DNA of 64,000 nt from an uncultured Eubacteriales bacterium. GTDB taxonomy: Bacteria; Bacillota; Clostridia; Oscillospirales; CAG-382. The notes under the pieces were generated by a model. That model was not told the origin of the DNA, did not search any database, and saw only the letters and a program-made list of their open reading frames with translations. Both the position numbers and the translations under genes were made by a program. Shown here piece after piece: positions 8,214 through 17,033 of this stretch. The DNA lies in the NCBI GenBank assembly GCA_934479825.1, contig CAKSOW010000006.1, forward strand, positions 44,000-107,999. Reading direction: 5' to 3'. Within the stretch, counting starts at the first letter, position 1. Each line of letters starts with the position of its first letter.

Positions 8214-10619
8214 ATGAAGAATAATAACTTATACTTTAACTCAGATTCTCTGAATCAAAGTGCCGGAGAAGATTTTGAGCGCGCCTGCAAAACGCTCGAA
8301 TTTGACAAGGTGCTTTCAATCCTTTCCTCTTTTGCCGCCACTGAAGGTGCAAAAGAAAAGATTATGCTGCTCCGCCCATCGGTATCGATTGAAAAGATCC
8401 GCGATTGGCAGAGCGAAGTCAGCGAAGCCAATCTTTACATCGAAACCAAAGGCACCCCCTCTTTCGGCGGCGCCAAAGACGTAACCAAGCACATCGCCAT
8501 GGCGCAGAAAGGCGCCATGCTCTCCATGGGCGCACTGCTTGAAATTTCCGGTGTTCTCACATCTGTTATGGCGCTTGAAAGCTATCTGACGCTTCCCGAA
8601 AAAGCACCGCACTTGGAAACCTATAAACGTTCGCTTATTCCCAACAAATTCTTACGCGACAAGATAAACACCGCAATTCTTTCAGACGACCTCATGGCGG
8701 ACAATGCATCGGCAAAGTTATTTGAAATTCGCCGTTCGATCAAGACCTGTGCCAACAAGGTGCGCGACATTTTGCAAAAGTACACCTCCGGTTCAGACAG
8801 CCGTTATTTACAGGAAAATATCGTTACCATCCGCAACGGGCGGTATGTCGTTCCGGTCAAAAATGAATACCGCGGTGAAGTCAAGGGGCTTATTCATGAT
8901 ACGTCTGCCTCCGGTTCGACTGTGTTTATTGAGCCGATGCAGGTCGTTGAGACCAATAACCGGCTTCGCACACTGGAAGCCGAAGAAAAAGCCGAAATTG
9001 AGCGCATCTTATATGAGCTTTCTGCCGAATGCGACCGCTTTTCCGGCGACATTCTCACCGGATACGAAACGCTGACGACACTTGCCGTTATTTTTGCAAA
9101 AGCCGAAATGAGTCATGCGTTCCATGCCTGCGAACCGGTCATGAACACAAACAAAAACGTCAATCTGATTGAAGCGCGTCATCCCCTTTTGGATCAGAAC
9201 AAAGCGGTTCCGATAAACGTTTATCTCGGCAAAAAATTCACTACGTTAGTGATTACCGGCCCGAATACCGGCGGCAAGACGGTCACGCTGAAAACAATCG
9301 GACTGCTTGCCCTCATGGCGCAGACCGGACTGCATATTCCTGCGTCTGACGGCTCGACACTTCCGGTATTTGACGCAGTTTTGGCTGACATCGGCGATGA
9401 ACAAAGTATCGAACAGTCGCTTTCGACCTTTTCTGCACACATGGTAAACATTGTCCGCATTATGCAAGCGTTTACGCCGAATTCGCTTATTTTATTCGAT
9501 GAGCTTGGCGCCGGAACAGACCCGATCGAGGGCGCGGCCCTTGCGCAATCAATTTTGGAGCGCGTCACATCCTGCGGCTGTCTTTGCGCCGCAACGACAC
9601 ACTATGCCGAATTGAAAGCCTATGCGCTCGATACGCCGGGCGTTTCCAACGCTTCTTGCGAATTCGATGTACAGACACTTCGGCCGACCTATAAATTAAC
9701 CATCGGTTTACCCGGCCGCTCCAACGCATTTGCCATTGCGTCAAGACTTGGTATCTCCCCGGAGATTATCAAGTCTGCCAAACAAAAGATAGACAACGGA
9801 ACACGCTCCTTTGAGGGACTGATCGGAAAACTGGAAAAGCAACGCGTCGAACTGGATCGCAAGCGCGGCGACGCCGATAAAAAACTCGCACACGCAGAGG
9901 TCATGTATGCCGAAGCGGAAAAAATGCGTAAGGAATTCAATACGCGTATAGAAGAGGAAAACCGCAAAGCCGAACAAAAGGCAAACGAACTTCTCGAGCG
10001 AGCCAGGAGCAGTGCGGACTATGTGTTCGACTCCTTACAGGAATTGCAGCGGCAGAAAGATTCCGAGGATTTTAAGAAAAAACTCGAAGAAACGCGTGAA
10101 AATGTCCGAAAGAAACTCGGCATGGTTTCAAGAGAAACAACGATTGCACAAAAAATCGAAGCGGAATATCTGCCGCCGCGTGCGCTTGTTGTCGGCGATA
10201 GCGTAGAACTGTCCGATTTGGGAAAAATCGGCGAGATTGCATCTATCGACGGCGAAAACGCTGTGGTCGCTATCGGAAGTGCCAGAATCAAGACCAAGCT
10301 CTCAAAACTGCGGCTTGTTGAACAGAAAAAAGCGCCAAAACAAACCGCCGCACATACACCGCGCAAAGCCGCCGACATAAAAAGCGAAATTGATGTTCGC
10401 GGCGATACCTGTGATGAAGCCATTTTTGTCATCGATAAATTCTTGGATGATGCCACGCTTTCTTCTCTAAACACCGTGCGCGTTATTCACGGAAAAGGAA
10501 CCGGCGCACTTCGCAAAGGGCTTTGGGATTACTTCAAGCATGATCCGCGTATCAAAGAGTACCGCATGGGTTCATTCGGCGAGGGCGACGCAGGCGTTAC
10601 GGTTCTGACGCTGAAATAG
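8214..10619 (+). CDS. mutS2: MutS2: ribosome rescue / anti-recombination ATPase with Smr domain
   Basis: An 801-residue MutS2, full length. The core and lever region runs through residues 1-320, then the ABC-type ATPase with Walker A TGPNTGGKTVTLKT near 345, FSTFSAHM and Walker B LILFDELGAGTDP. A coiled-coil region (about 520-640) is rich in Lys and Glu. The last 80 residues are a Smr endonuclease domain with DVRGDTCDEA and the HGKGTGALRKGL loop. Family members act on stalled, collided ribosomes or suppress recombination. The ATG at 8214 follows AAGGAAAA. Confidence 0.95.
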   Translation: MKNNNLYFNSDSLNQSAGEDFERACKTLEFDKVLSILSSFAATEGAKEKIMLLRPSVSIEKIRDWQSEVSEANLYIETKGTPSFGGAKDVTKHIAMAQKGAMLSMGALLEISGVLTSVMALESYLTLPEKAPHLETYKRSLIPNKFLRDKINTAILSDDLMADNASAKLFEIRRSIKTCANKVRDILQKYTSGSDSRYLQENIVTIRNGRYVVPVKNEYRGEVKGLIHDTSASGSTVFIEPMQVVETNNRLRTLEAEEKAEIERILYELSAECDRFSGDILTGYETLTTLAVIFAKAEMSHAFHACEPVMNTNKNVNLIEARHPLLDQNKAVPINVYLGKKFTTLVITGPNTGGKTVTLKTIGLLALMAQTGLHIPASDGSTLPVFDAVLADIGDEQSIEQSLSTFSAHMVNIVRIMQAFTPNSLILFDELGAGTDPIEGAALAQSILERVTSCGCLCAATTHYAELKAYALDTPGVSNASCEFDVQTLRPTYKLTIGLPGRSNAFAIASRLGISPEIIKSAKQKIDNGTRSFEGLIGKLEKQRVELDRKRGDADKKLAHAEVMYAEAEKMRKEFNTRIEEENRKAEQKANELLERARSSADYVFDSLQELQRQKDSEDFKKKLEETRENVRKKLGMVSRETTIAQKIEAEYLPPRALVVGDSVELSDLGKIGEIASIDGENAVVAIGSARIKTKLSKLRLVEQKKAPKQTAAHTPRKAADIKSEIDVRGDTCDEAIFVIDKFLDDATLSSLNTVRVIHGKGTGALRKGLWDYFKHDPRIKEYRMGSFGEGDAGVTVLTLK

Positions 10620-10677
10620 CGGAAAGCGGAAATCCGTGCAAACATGTAAAATATTTGTGCAAACCAGCAATTTCCTC

Positions 10678-10706
10678 TTGAAAATAATTGTGTATTGTGC
10701 TAAAAT
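10678..10706 (+). promoter_or_regulatory. Promoter of the SpoIID-like gene cluster
   Basis: TTGAAA (10678-10683), a 17-base spacer and TAAAAT (10701-10706), 53 bases before the next gene. It suggests the run 10760-13470 is a separate transcription unit. Confidence 0.65.
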
Positions 10707-10759
10707 AGTGCTATAAGTTTTCCAAGCATTTTTCTGCATTTTCCTGAAAGGAGTCGGTT

Positions 10760-11263
10760 ATGAAACACAAAGCCCTGAAAATCGGCGCGTCGATTCTTAT
10801 CTGCGTCATGCTTCTTTCCGTTTTTGCCTTTTCTCTTGTTTCCTATTCGGACGGAAGCGACCCGCTCGTCACGCTCAGTTATTTAACCGATGTTCTTATG
10901 CCGCAGTTCAAAAAAGATGTGCTTATGGAAGTGGCCAAGACGGACGGTTCTTCCGGTTCGGATTCCACGCAGACATCCGGCGCAAACGGCACATACACGC
11001 TGTTGGAATTGGAAAACGGCACAAAGCTTTACACAAATTCAGTCCTTGAATTCATTGTCCGTCCCGGAAGTGACGTTGCTGTCATTTCCCCGTTCGATGA
11101 ACAAGGCATTGCCGATATCACAAACGGTATCGAATACCTCGACGGAGATACGGTGACGCACAACGCCTACTGTCTTATTCCGCGCGGCTCTGACGGGCGC
11201 GGAATCGAGGTTTTAAATGATAAATCATACATATTGGTTAGGGGTGAATACTACATTGGCTAA
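10760..11263 (+). CDS. Secreted/anchored protein of unknown function
   Basis: A 167-residue protein I do not recognise by name. Residues 8-28 (ALKIGASILICVMLLSVFAF) form a signal anchor or signal peptide. Then comes a short Ser/Gly/Thr-rich linker (about 60-75), and a compact domain with VISPFDEQGIADITNG and LIPRGSDGRGI. My recollection is that similar unnamed proteins sit beside SpoIID-like genes in related Clostridia; I cannot check that here. Ribosome site GAAAGGAG before the ATG at 10760. It overlaps the next gene by 8 bases, which suggests translational coupling and a shared envelope job. Confidence 0.75.
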   Translation: MKHKALKIGASILICVMLLSVFAFSLVSYSDGSDPLVTLSYLTDVLMPQFKKDVLMEVAKTDGSSGSDSTQTSGANGTYTLLELENGTKLYTNSVLEFIVRPGSDVAVISPFDEQGIADITNGIEYLDGDTVTHNAYCLIPRGSDGRGIEVLNDKSYILVRGEYYIG

Positions 11264-11408
11264 GACAGAAATTACAGCGGAAAAGGCCGCAAAAAAGAAA
11301 GCAAAGGCAGATTTCAAGTTATGGGGTACACGCATTCTTGTTGTTACGCTTGCCGCACTTTTCATCATTTCGACTCTTATTGCAGTCATTCCTGCGTTCT
11401 TCGCATAA
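11256..11408 (+). CDS. Small single-pass membrane protein (50 aa)
   Basis: A 50-residue protein: a basic, Ala/Lys-rich N-terminus (residues 1-20, AEKAAKKKAKADF) and one hydrophobic helix near the C-terminus (VVTLAALFIISTLIAVIPAFF). I chose the TTG at 11256 because AGGGGTG lies 7 bases upstream; the earlier in-frame ATG at 11217 has no ribosome site. It overlaps the upstream gene and ends 10 bases before the SpoIID-like start. No function can be assigned; a partner of the neighbouring envelope proteins is a guess. Confidence 0.65.
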   Translation: MAKTEITAEKAAKKKAKADFKLWGTRILVVTLAALFIISTLIAVIPAFFA

Positions 11409-11418
11409 CGGTTTTGCT

Positions 11419-12822
11419 ATGAGAAAACGTCTGACAAAATTAGAGCACACGTTTTGGCTTGCGGCGCTTATGATGACGATAAGCGCCGCCGCTTTTTCCC
11501 TTACGGTGAAAGCGGCCGAATATCAAACGCCGGTTCGTATCGGGCTGTCCTATGGTTCAAGCGCCGCAGAATCGGTCACATTAAGCGCCGAAGGCGGTTT
11601 TTCCGTCAAGGTCGAGGGATATGCCGAAGAGCCGGTTAATCTGGATGTCAATGAGCTTGTATTCTCGGTTTCCGACAATTCGCTTCACGCGGCAACGCTG
11701 TTTGGCGCAGAAATCGCATCGGCACAGGAAAATGTGAAGATCCGTATTCAACCGATCATACCCGAAGAAAATATCCTCTTTGCGGACAAGCCTTACAGAG
11801 GCGAATTTGAAATATACGCCAACAAGGACGGCAAAATTACGGTCATCAATTTGTTGGACTTAGAAGATTACTTGCGCGGCGTTCTGCCAAGCGAAGTCTA
11901 TGCGTCCTGGCCGATGGATGCCCTCAAAGCGGCCGCTGTTGCGGCACGCACCTATGCGCTCCGCAGTACCATGTCCTCCTCGCATACAGCCTCCGGCTTT
12001 GATCTGTGCGCAACAACGCACTGTCAGGTATACAGCGGTCAATCCAAGGAACATGAGCGCACCGACCAAGCATTAAAAGAAACAGCCGGCCTTATCTTGA
12101 AATACAAGAATACGCTTGCCTCCACGCCTTATCATTCTTCCAACGGCGGTTATACCGAAAGCGCCTCCGCCGCCTGGGGAAGCGACGCTTCGGAATATCC
12201 GTATCTGACGACTGTTTTTACGCCGTATGAGGATTATCGGAACGTTCCGAACGGGAAATGGGAAAGCGTTATCTTAGAAGATGAACTTTTAAGTTATATC
12301 GCGCCGACCTATCTTTCCCGGCTGACCGACGGCATAAAAGATTTGGATTATACGCGCGAATCCTCCGGCTATATTGAAAGTATGACGGTTACTGACGGCG
12401 CCGGAAATAAACTCGTGTTGAAAACTTCCGGCAGTGTCCGCTCCTTTTTCGGTACATTGGTCAAGAGTGCCAATTTCGACATTGCGCGCGCCTATGTGCC
12501 CGATGATACAATTACACCGGTTTTGTCGGTCATTTCCGCAGACGGAGAATACGACCTTACCGGCATCGGCGGCTATACCTATCTTGCGGCAGACGGCGAA
12601 CATACGACAAACGGCGTAAAAAGCGTACTTGTATTTGACGGCTGCGGCTACGGTCACGGCGTAGGACTCAGTCAATTCGGTTCACGCTGTATGGCAGATG
12701 CCGGATTTTCCTACACGGAAATTCTTGAAACCTATTTTCCGGGAACAGACCTTGTGCCACTCTATTCCGAAAGTATAAGCCAAAATGCGGAAAATGACGG
12801 CGCGGAATCCGCAAAGGAGTAA
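11419..12822 (+). CDS. SpoIID/LytB domain protein (putative peptidoglycan lytic transglycosylase)
   Basis: A 467-residue secreted protein: N-terminal signal/anchor helix (FWLAALMMTISAAAFSLTV), a beta-rich region, then the SpoIID/LytB domain from about residue 130 to 460. The domain shows INLLDLEDYLRGVLPSEV, AAAVAARTYAL, CATTHCQVYSG, the HSSNGGYTESA block and the terminal GYGHGVGLSQFG. In sporulation SpoIID degrades peptidoglycan during engulfment; other members trim cell wall in vegetative growth. The ATG at 11419 has a poor ribosome site and may depend on coupling to the preceding small gene. It could be SpoIID itself or a paralogue; the usual spoIIQ neighbour is absent. Confidence 0.85.
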   Translation: MRKRLTKLEHTFWLAALMMTISAAAFSLTVKAAEYQTPVRIGLSYGSSAAESVTLSAEGGFSVKVEGYAEEPVNLDVNELVFSVSDNSLHAATLFGAEIASAQENVKIRIQPIIPEENILFADKPYRGEFEIYANKDGKITVINLLDLEDYLRGVLPSEVYASWPMDALKAAAVAARTYALRSTMSSSHTASGFDLCATTHCQVYSGQSKEHERTDQALKETAGLILKYKNTLASTPYHSSNGGYTESASAAWGSDASEYPYLTTVFTPYEDYRNVPNGKWESVILEDELLSYIAPTYLSRLTDGIKDLDYTRESSGYIESMTVTDGAGNKLVLKTSGSVRSFFGTLVKSANFDIARAYVPDDTITPVLSVISADGEYDLTGIGGYTYLAADGEHTTNGVKSVLVFDGCGYGHGVGLSQFGSRCMADAGFSYTEILETYFPGTDLVPLYSESISQNAENDGAESAKE

Positions 12823-12825
12823 GAT

Positions 12826-13470
12826 ATGCATATCCCCTCTGTAACAAACACCGTAACTCTATCGGTACTGTCCTTTGAAGAAGCGCTTGAAAAAGCGCTT
12901 CTTCCGCAAAAAGACTATGATTCATCGGCTTGGCTATATGTACCGCCGACCTACGAAGAGTATCGGTATATTCTCGGCACACGCGGAAAAAAGCCGCTTA
13001 TCTGTATCGGAATCAATCCGTCAACCGCCGCACCGGACGACTTGGACAACACCTTAAAATCTGTTGAACGCATTGCTCATTTCAACGGATTTGACAGTTT
13101 TATCATGTTCAATCTCTATCCCCAGCGCGCCACAAACCCAGATGACATGGAGCTTTCCCGAAACGAATATTTACATTCCGAAAATTTAAAAGCTTTTGAA
13201 TATGCTTTAAATCTGTATGCAAAATCCGATGTTCCTGCGGTCTGGGCGGCATGGGGGGCTATCATCGAAAAGCGTCGGTATCTCTTTGACTGTGTCGGCG
13301 ATATGGTAAAAACGGGACAGAAATACGGAGCCGCGTGGTTCACGGCCGGAAAACGCTCAAAAGCCGGTCATCCGCATCATCCGCTGTATTTACTGAAAAA
13401 TTCCGTTCTCGAACCGTTTGAACCAACCGCATACATAGACAATTTTCTTGCGCCAACTCCGAATGAATAA
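12826..13470 (+). CDS. DUF1643 family protein
   Basis: A 214-residue protein with the DUF1643 hallmarks: ICIGINPSTAAPDDLDNT near residue 62, SFIMFNLYPQRATNP near 95, and an Ala/Trp-rich strand (PAVWAAWGA) followed by a C-terminal HHPLYL. The family has no established activity. It begins 4 bases after the SpoIID-like stop (ribosome site AAAGGAG overlapping that gene's end), so it is in the same operon by position. No membrane segment. Confidence 0.85.
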   Translation: MHIPSVTNTVTLSVLSFEEALEKALLPQKDYDSSAWLYVPPTYEEYRYILGTRGKKPLICIGINPSTAAPDDLDNTLKSVERIAHFNGFDSFIMFNLYPQRATNPDDMELSRNEYLHSENLKAFEYALNLYAKSDVPAVWAAWGAIIEKRRYLFDCVGDMVKTGQKYGAAWFTAGKRSKAGHPHHPLYLLKNSVLEPFEPTAYIDNFLAPTPNE

Positions 13471-13540
13471 CCGTAAGAGAGATTGATGGAAAGAATCAAC
13501 GACGTTTCTTGTGAGAGCGTCGGATTAAATATCAAGGTAC

Positions 13541-14113
13541 TTGAAGAATATGTTTGAATTTTTCTTAGCTTTATTTGGCGGGACTTACTATGGCGGTAAG
13601 GTAGCTAATGAAAAGCGTAAATTAAAAGATGCTGATATTCATACACGAAAGCTTATAGACACATTAAAACAGGATAATGCGCAGTGGATTCGGTGCGTAG
13701 TAGACGACAGGCTTGAACACACTCTAAGCGAACTTCAAACAGAAGATGCAGAAAGAATGAGACAGAGAATACTTGATGAGGCAAAACTTATATCTGTGTC
13801 TGATGATATGGTCTTAATGGGTTTGCTTGCCCAAAAAGCAAAGATACCCAGAAGTATTGCTGAAAATGGTATTCATTCTCGTGGCGTGTGGGATTATGCA
13901 GAGCAACAGAGTTGGACTGAACAAAGGCGGTTTATGGTATGGTATGACAAAGAGCTCAGACGTAACGGTCTGCAAGAACCCCTTTTGTTTGTTGACGGTG
14001 TTAACGAAAGCAAAGTTCGCCAGACTATAAGTTTGGCGAGCCCCGTTACAGCTGCCTCAAATATGATAGGTGGAAGGTACTTCTGGGCTCCCATGAGAAT
14101 TCGTGTTTATTAA
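13541..14113 (+). CDS. Orphan protein, copy A of a two-member family in this window
   Basis: A 190-residue protein with no function I recognise. It has a short hydrophobic N-terminus (MFEFFLALFGG), a charged helical middle (25-100) and a conserved C-terminal block: SDDMVLMG, IAENGIHSRGVWDY, QRRFMVWYDKELRRNG, LLFVDGVNESKVR, MIGGRYFWAPMR. The gene at 62719-63297 shares these blocks over the whole length. The start is either the TTG at 13541 (matches the paralogue's first Met) or the ATG at 13550. It follows the DUF1643 gene by 70 bases and ends before a strong terminator. Confidence 0.75.
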   Translation: MKNMFEFFLALFGGTYYGGKVANEKRKLKDADIHTRKLIDTLKQDNAQWIRCVVDDRLEHTLSELQTEDAERMRQRILDEAKLISVSDDMVLMGLLAQKAKIPRSIAENGIHSRGVWDYAEQQSWTEQRRFMVWYDKELRRNGLQEPLLFVDGVNESKVRQTISLASPVTAASNMIGGRYFWAPMRIRVY

Positions 14114-14164
14114 GTTAGTCTTCGTAGATATTCAAAGCTCTTGTTTTACAATTTTTCAGGCAAA

Positions 14165-14204
14165 AAGCTCGCCGATTGTATAAATACAATCGGCGAGCTT
14201 TTTT
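14165..14204. terminator. Bidirectional terminator between convergent genes
   Basis: Perfect 17-base arms (14165-14181 and 14184-14200) with a 2-base loop, flanked by an A-run on the left and a T-run on the right. It serves both the orphan gene and the convergent formyltransferase. Confidence 0.93.
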
Positions 14205-15003
14205 ATTTTATCTGTAAGATATCCTTGTTCCGGCAAATCACACAGCCGTCTTTAACCGGAAAGCAGGTGCTTTCCCCATTCATTTCGGCTGTCTGCACAG
14301 CGCGTGCCCGAATCAAACGATATTCCGCATCTTTGGTCTTATAATAGCAATCATAGCCATAGAACGCCCGTAAAATCAAATCCGCACGTTCAAACGGCGT
14401 TTCCGGCGATATCGTGTACATTTCCTTACCCGGCATTGGCAAATATACGCCGTCTTCCTGCGGTTTTGCCTTTTGGTACAGTACATCGAAATTTGTCACC
14501 AAATCGTGTATCATCGCCGGCAGAAGCGCATAGACCTTGTTCATGAACGTTTCAAGCGTTTCAGCTTTATCCAGATCAAAGGCTTTCTGCAAAAGAATAT
14601 CGCCTGTGTCAAAACCTTCGGCAATCTTATGAATCGTGACGCCGCTTGTTTTACGCCGGTTTAAAATATCAAGCGGCATCGGCCAGCCGCCGCGTCCGTA
14701 AGGCAACAGCGACGGATGAATATTAACGGTCGGAAGTTTTGGGTACACCGGTATTTTATAATAATATCCAGCACAAACGGCAGCGTCACATCCTTTGTCC
14801 AACAGTCTTTCAAAATCGGCTATCCGGATTCGCTCAGTCGTATACGGCGCGTTTTGCTCCTTGGCGAGTGCCGTAACGCCCTCGTGAAATTCCGTTAAAT
14901 TATCCGTTTCACAAGTGAACAACTCGATAAGTTCGCACTTTTCTGCAAGCAAAGCTTTAAGAGCCGGTAAAAACAGGTCGATGCCGATATAGGCAATTTT
15001 CAC
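14203..15003 (-). CDS. Formyltransferase-family enzyme (Fmt/ArnA-like N-terminal domain)
   Basis: A 266-residue formyltransferase-fold protein. The catalytic region is visible: NIHPSLLPYGRGGWPM supplies the Asn and His, and FDTGDILLQ supplies the Asp of the Asn-His-Asp triad that uses 10-formyltetrahydrofolate. A C-terminal subdomain follows from about residue 190. The substrate is not clear: the fold covers Met-tRNA formyltransferase and sugar-amine N-formyltransferases. The length and position as the last gene of a carbohydrate operon, 15 bases after the glycosidase gene, favour an amino-sugar substrate. A housekeeping fmt would be longer (about 310) and sit beside def. Confidence 0.75.
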   Translation of the reverse strand: MKIAYIGIDLFLPALKALLAEKCELIELFTCETDNLTEFHEGVTALAKEQNAPYTTERIRIADFERLLDKGCDAAVCAGYYYKIPVYPKLPTVNIHPSLLPYGRGGWPMPLDILNRRKTSGVTIHKIAEGFDTGDILLQKAFDLDKAETLETFMNKVYALLPAMIHDLVTNFDVLYQKAKPQEDGVYLPMPGKEMYTISPETPFERADLILRAFYGYDCYYKTKDAEYRLIRARAVQTAEMNGESTCFPVKDGCVICRNKDILQIK

Positions 15004-15018
15004 GGCGACTCCCCTTTC

Positions 15019-16968
15019 CTATTTTTCGATTACAAACACCGAAGTATACGGGTCAAGTGTGATATCGCTTTCCTCAGTAACCGTTCCGTCGATATTGTGC
15101 CACACCTCAAACGAGGCACCATCTTTAAAGCGGACGGTAATCATGTTAGCCGCAGCACTGGAATTGATAAGATAATAGACGCGTTTTCCGTCCCGTATAT
15201 AGGGGCTGATAAATAACGCCAACGCATTGTCCGATGAAACGGAAAGGCCGTAATCCACCTGTTTTTTCAGAATGGGCGTCGGGTCATCATACAGTGTTTC
15301 ATTCATATCTTCCGGGCATGAGCCACACCACAGAACAAGACCGCCTTGCTTTTGAAACTCTGCCAAACGCTGGCGGATACGGTCGCTTAAAATGACCGCG
15401 GCCGGCATAAGAATGGCTGTAATCTCCAAACCGTTTTCAGAAAAAGCACCATTTTCAAGAGCCGCATCCTGAATCCAGTCTGCATCGATAACCGTAAAGT
15501 CCAAACCGTTTGAATAAAGAAGATCATGCAGACGGAACATGGTCATTTCCGCTTTTTTCTCGGTCTCCGTCACCGGAGCGCCGCTGTTGATTCCCACATG
15601 CTCTGCATGGTAATACCCTTGCATGGTTTCAATCGGATAATACATACCGATTTTCCCGTTCCAACAACTTCCGCGCAGAATATAAGAGGCGCGTGCAAAG
15701 TAATCGGCATACAGTTTACTGTTGCCGTTTAAGCGTTCAGGGGCAAGATAGGAATTGATATGATTGACACCGGCCATGAAGATAAGATCCATGGTTCCAA
15801 TCTCTTGTTGGAGTGTATAATCCTTACCGCCGCTATAATCGCAGAGCGGACAGATTTCAACCATAACTTTCTCGGTTTTTCCGGTCATGCGCGCCGCACT
15901 ACCGGCATATTTGGCCGCCATGCAGTATTGCATACGCACATCGTGCAAAAACGCCTCCGGATCTCCGGTTAGCATATCCACGCCCGGATAATCAAACGAT
16001 TTCAAGCATTTTAACAGGTTTCCGTACAAGGGCACGTGCATGGAGATGCACTCTTCCAACAAGGCGTGACCCGAAAAGCGAATCCCGTGCTCTGAACACC
16101 AGGTTTCTATCTGCTTAAAATAAGCTTTGTTCACCATTTCGGCGACAGTCTGCCAGAACATGAGTTTTCCCGGGTGAAACGTATCGGCTGTATCAAACAA
16201 TTCACCGATTATTTCAAATAAAGAAATGCCATGCATGGAACGGAATACATCCGGCAAAGTGTCATGCCACGGCAAAAACGGATATTCCATATGCACCGAA
16301 CAGTTGACATATGCGGTCATAAGACTGGGTTCATCGGTAAAAACTGCCTCAAACTCATCAAAATGTTTGACTTTTTCAAAGTAGCGGTCATATGTGCAGT
16401 GTATAAACGCGGCAATGGCATCTTTATCCAAAAGATTCGGATATCTGCGTGGACCCCAACCGCATTTTTGCGCATGACTTCCCTCAAAAACCGGTGAAAC
16501 GACGTAGCAATAGGCAGCATTTTCGGCACTTTTTTCCGTAAACGCAACCGGTGCGCCGTTTTCATCAACCGCATAGATAATTTTCTCAAACGGAAGTTCC
16601 ACGGCATACGGTTTTCCATCTGTTTTTACAGCGGTAAAGCCTTTTGCTTCAAACTCCGGGTGTTCAGCCAAAGTAAGCCCGTCTGCCGAACCGCTCGGGT
16701 AGCCTTTTTCATCATAAAGCCAAACACCGAAATTTTTCTGCATACATGTCTCGATTTTATGATCGAGAACCTCGAAATCCTTATCGTTTTGCAGATATTT
16801 TTCCGGATCGTCTTTTTGGTCATGCCATGCAGCATTGAGCACGACGCCGCCATAGCCTTGTTTCTTCAAAGTGTCCAGCGTATCCGCACAATCCTCCGGC
16901 ATGCCGTGTGAAAGGCGGTAAATGCGATAGCTGTTCTCCGGATTTTCATACATTTTTCTGTCTAACAT
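15019..16968 (-). CDS. GH106-like glycosidase (putative alpha-L-rhamnosidase-related)
   Basis: A 649-residue cytoplasmic protein; no signal peptide. The N-terminal half resembles a TIM-barrel glycosidase of the GH106-like group: YGGVVLNAAW, WLYDEKGYPSGSADGLT followed by an acidic FDEFEAVFTDEPS near residue 205, and HGIRFSGHALLEE near 300. A beta-rich C-terminus (570-649) is typical of an accessory sandwich domain. Acidic residues in DEKGYPSG and FTDEPS are the likely active-site candidates. Its place behind two permease genes suggests it cleaves the imported oligosaccharide. The exact bond is unknown. Start ATG 16968 after AAAGGAGAGAG. Confidence 0.65.
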   Translation of the reverse strand: MLDRKMYENPENSYRIYRLSHGMPEDCADTLDTLKKQGYGGVVLNAAWHDQKDDPEKYLQNDKDFEVLDHKIETCMQKNFGVWLYDEKGYPSGSADGLTLAEHPEFEAKGFTAVKTDGKPYAVELPFEKIIYAVDENGAPVAFTEKSAENAAYCYVVSPVFEGSHAQKCGWGPRRYPNLLDKDAIAAFIHCTYDRYFEKVKHFDEFEAVFTDEPSLMTAYVNCSVHMEYPFLPWHDTLPDVFRSMHGISLFEIIGELFDTADTFHPGKLMFWQTVAEMVNKAYFKQIETWCSEHGIRFSGHALLEECISMHVPLYGNLLKCLKSFDYPGVDMLTGDPEAFLHDVRMQYCMAAKYAGSAARMTGKTEKVMVEICPLCDYSGGKDYTLQQEIGTMDLIFMAGVNHINSYLAPERLNGNSKLYADYFARASYILRGSCWNGKIGMYYPIETMQGYYHAEHVGINSGAPVTETEKKAEMTMFRLHDLLYSNGLDFTVIDADWIQDAALENGAFSENGLEITAILMPAAVILSDRIRQRLAEFQKQGGLVLWCGSCPEDMNETLYDDPTPILKKQVDYGLSVSSDNALALFISPYIRDGKRVYYLINSSAAANMITVRFKDGASFEVWHNIDGTVTEESDITLDPYTSVFVIEK

Positions 16969-16993
16969 TTTTCTCTCTCCTTTATTTACAAAG

Positions 16994-17024
16994 CAAGCGG
17001 CGTACTGTTACAGCACGCCGCTTG
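16994..17024 (-). promoter_or_regulatory. Intercistronic stem-loop in the carbohydrate operon
   Basis: Arms CAAGCGGCGT and ACGCCGCTTG, 10 perfect pairs around an 11-base loop, between the second permease pair and the glycosidase gene. There is no long T-run after it on the minus strand, so it looks like an mRNA-stabilising or partial-termination hairpin that sets a different level for the downstream enzymes. Confidence 0.6.
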
Positions 17025-17033
17025 AATAATAAA

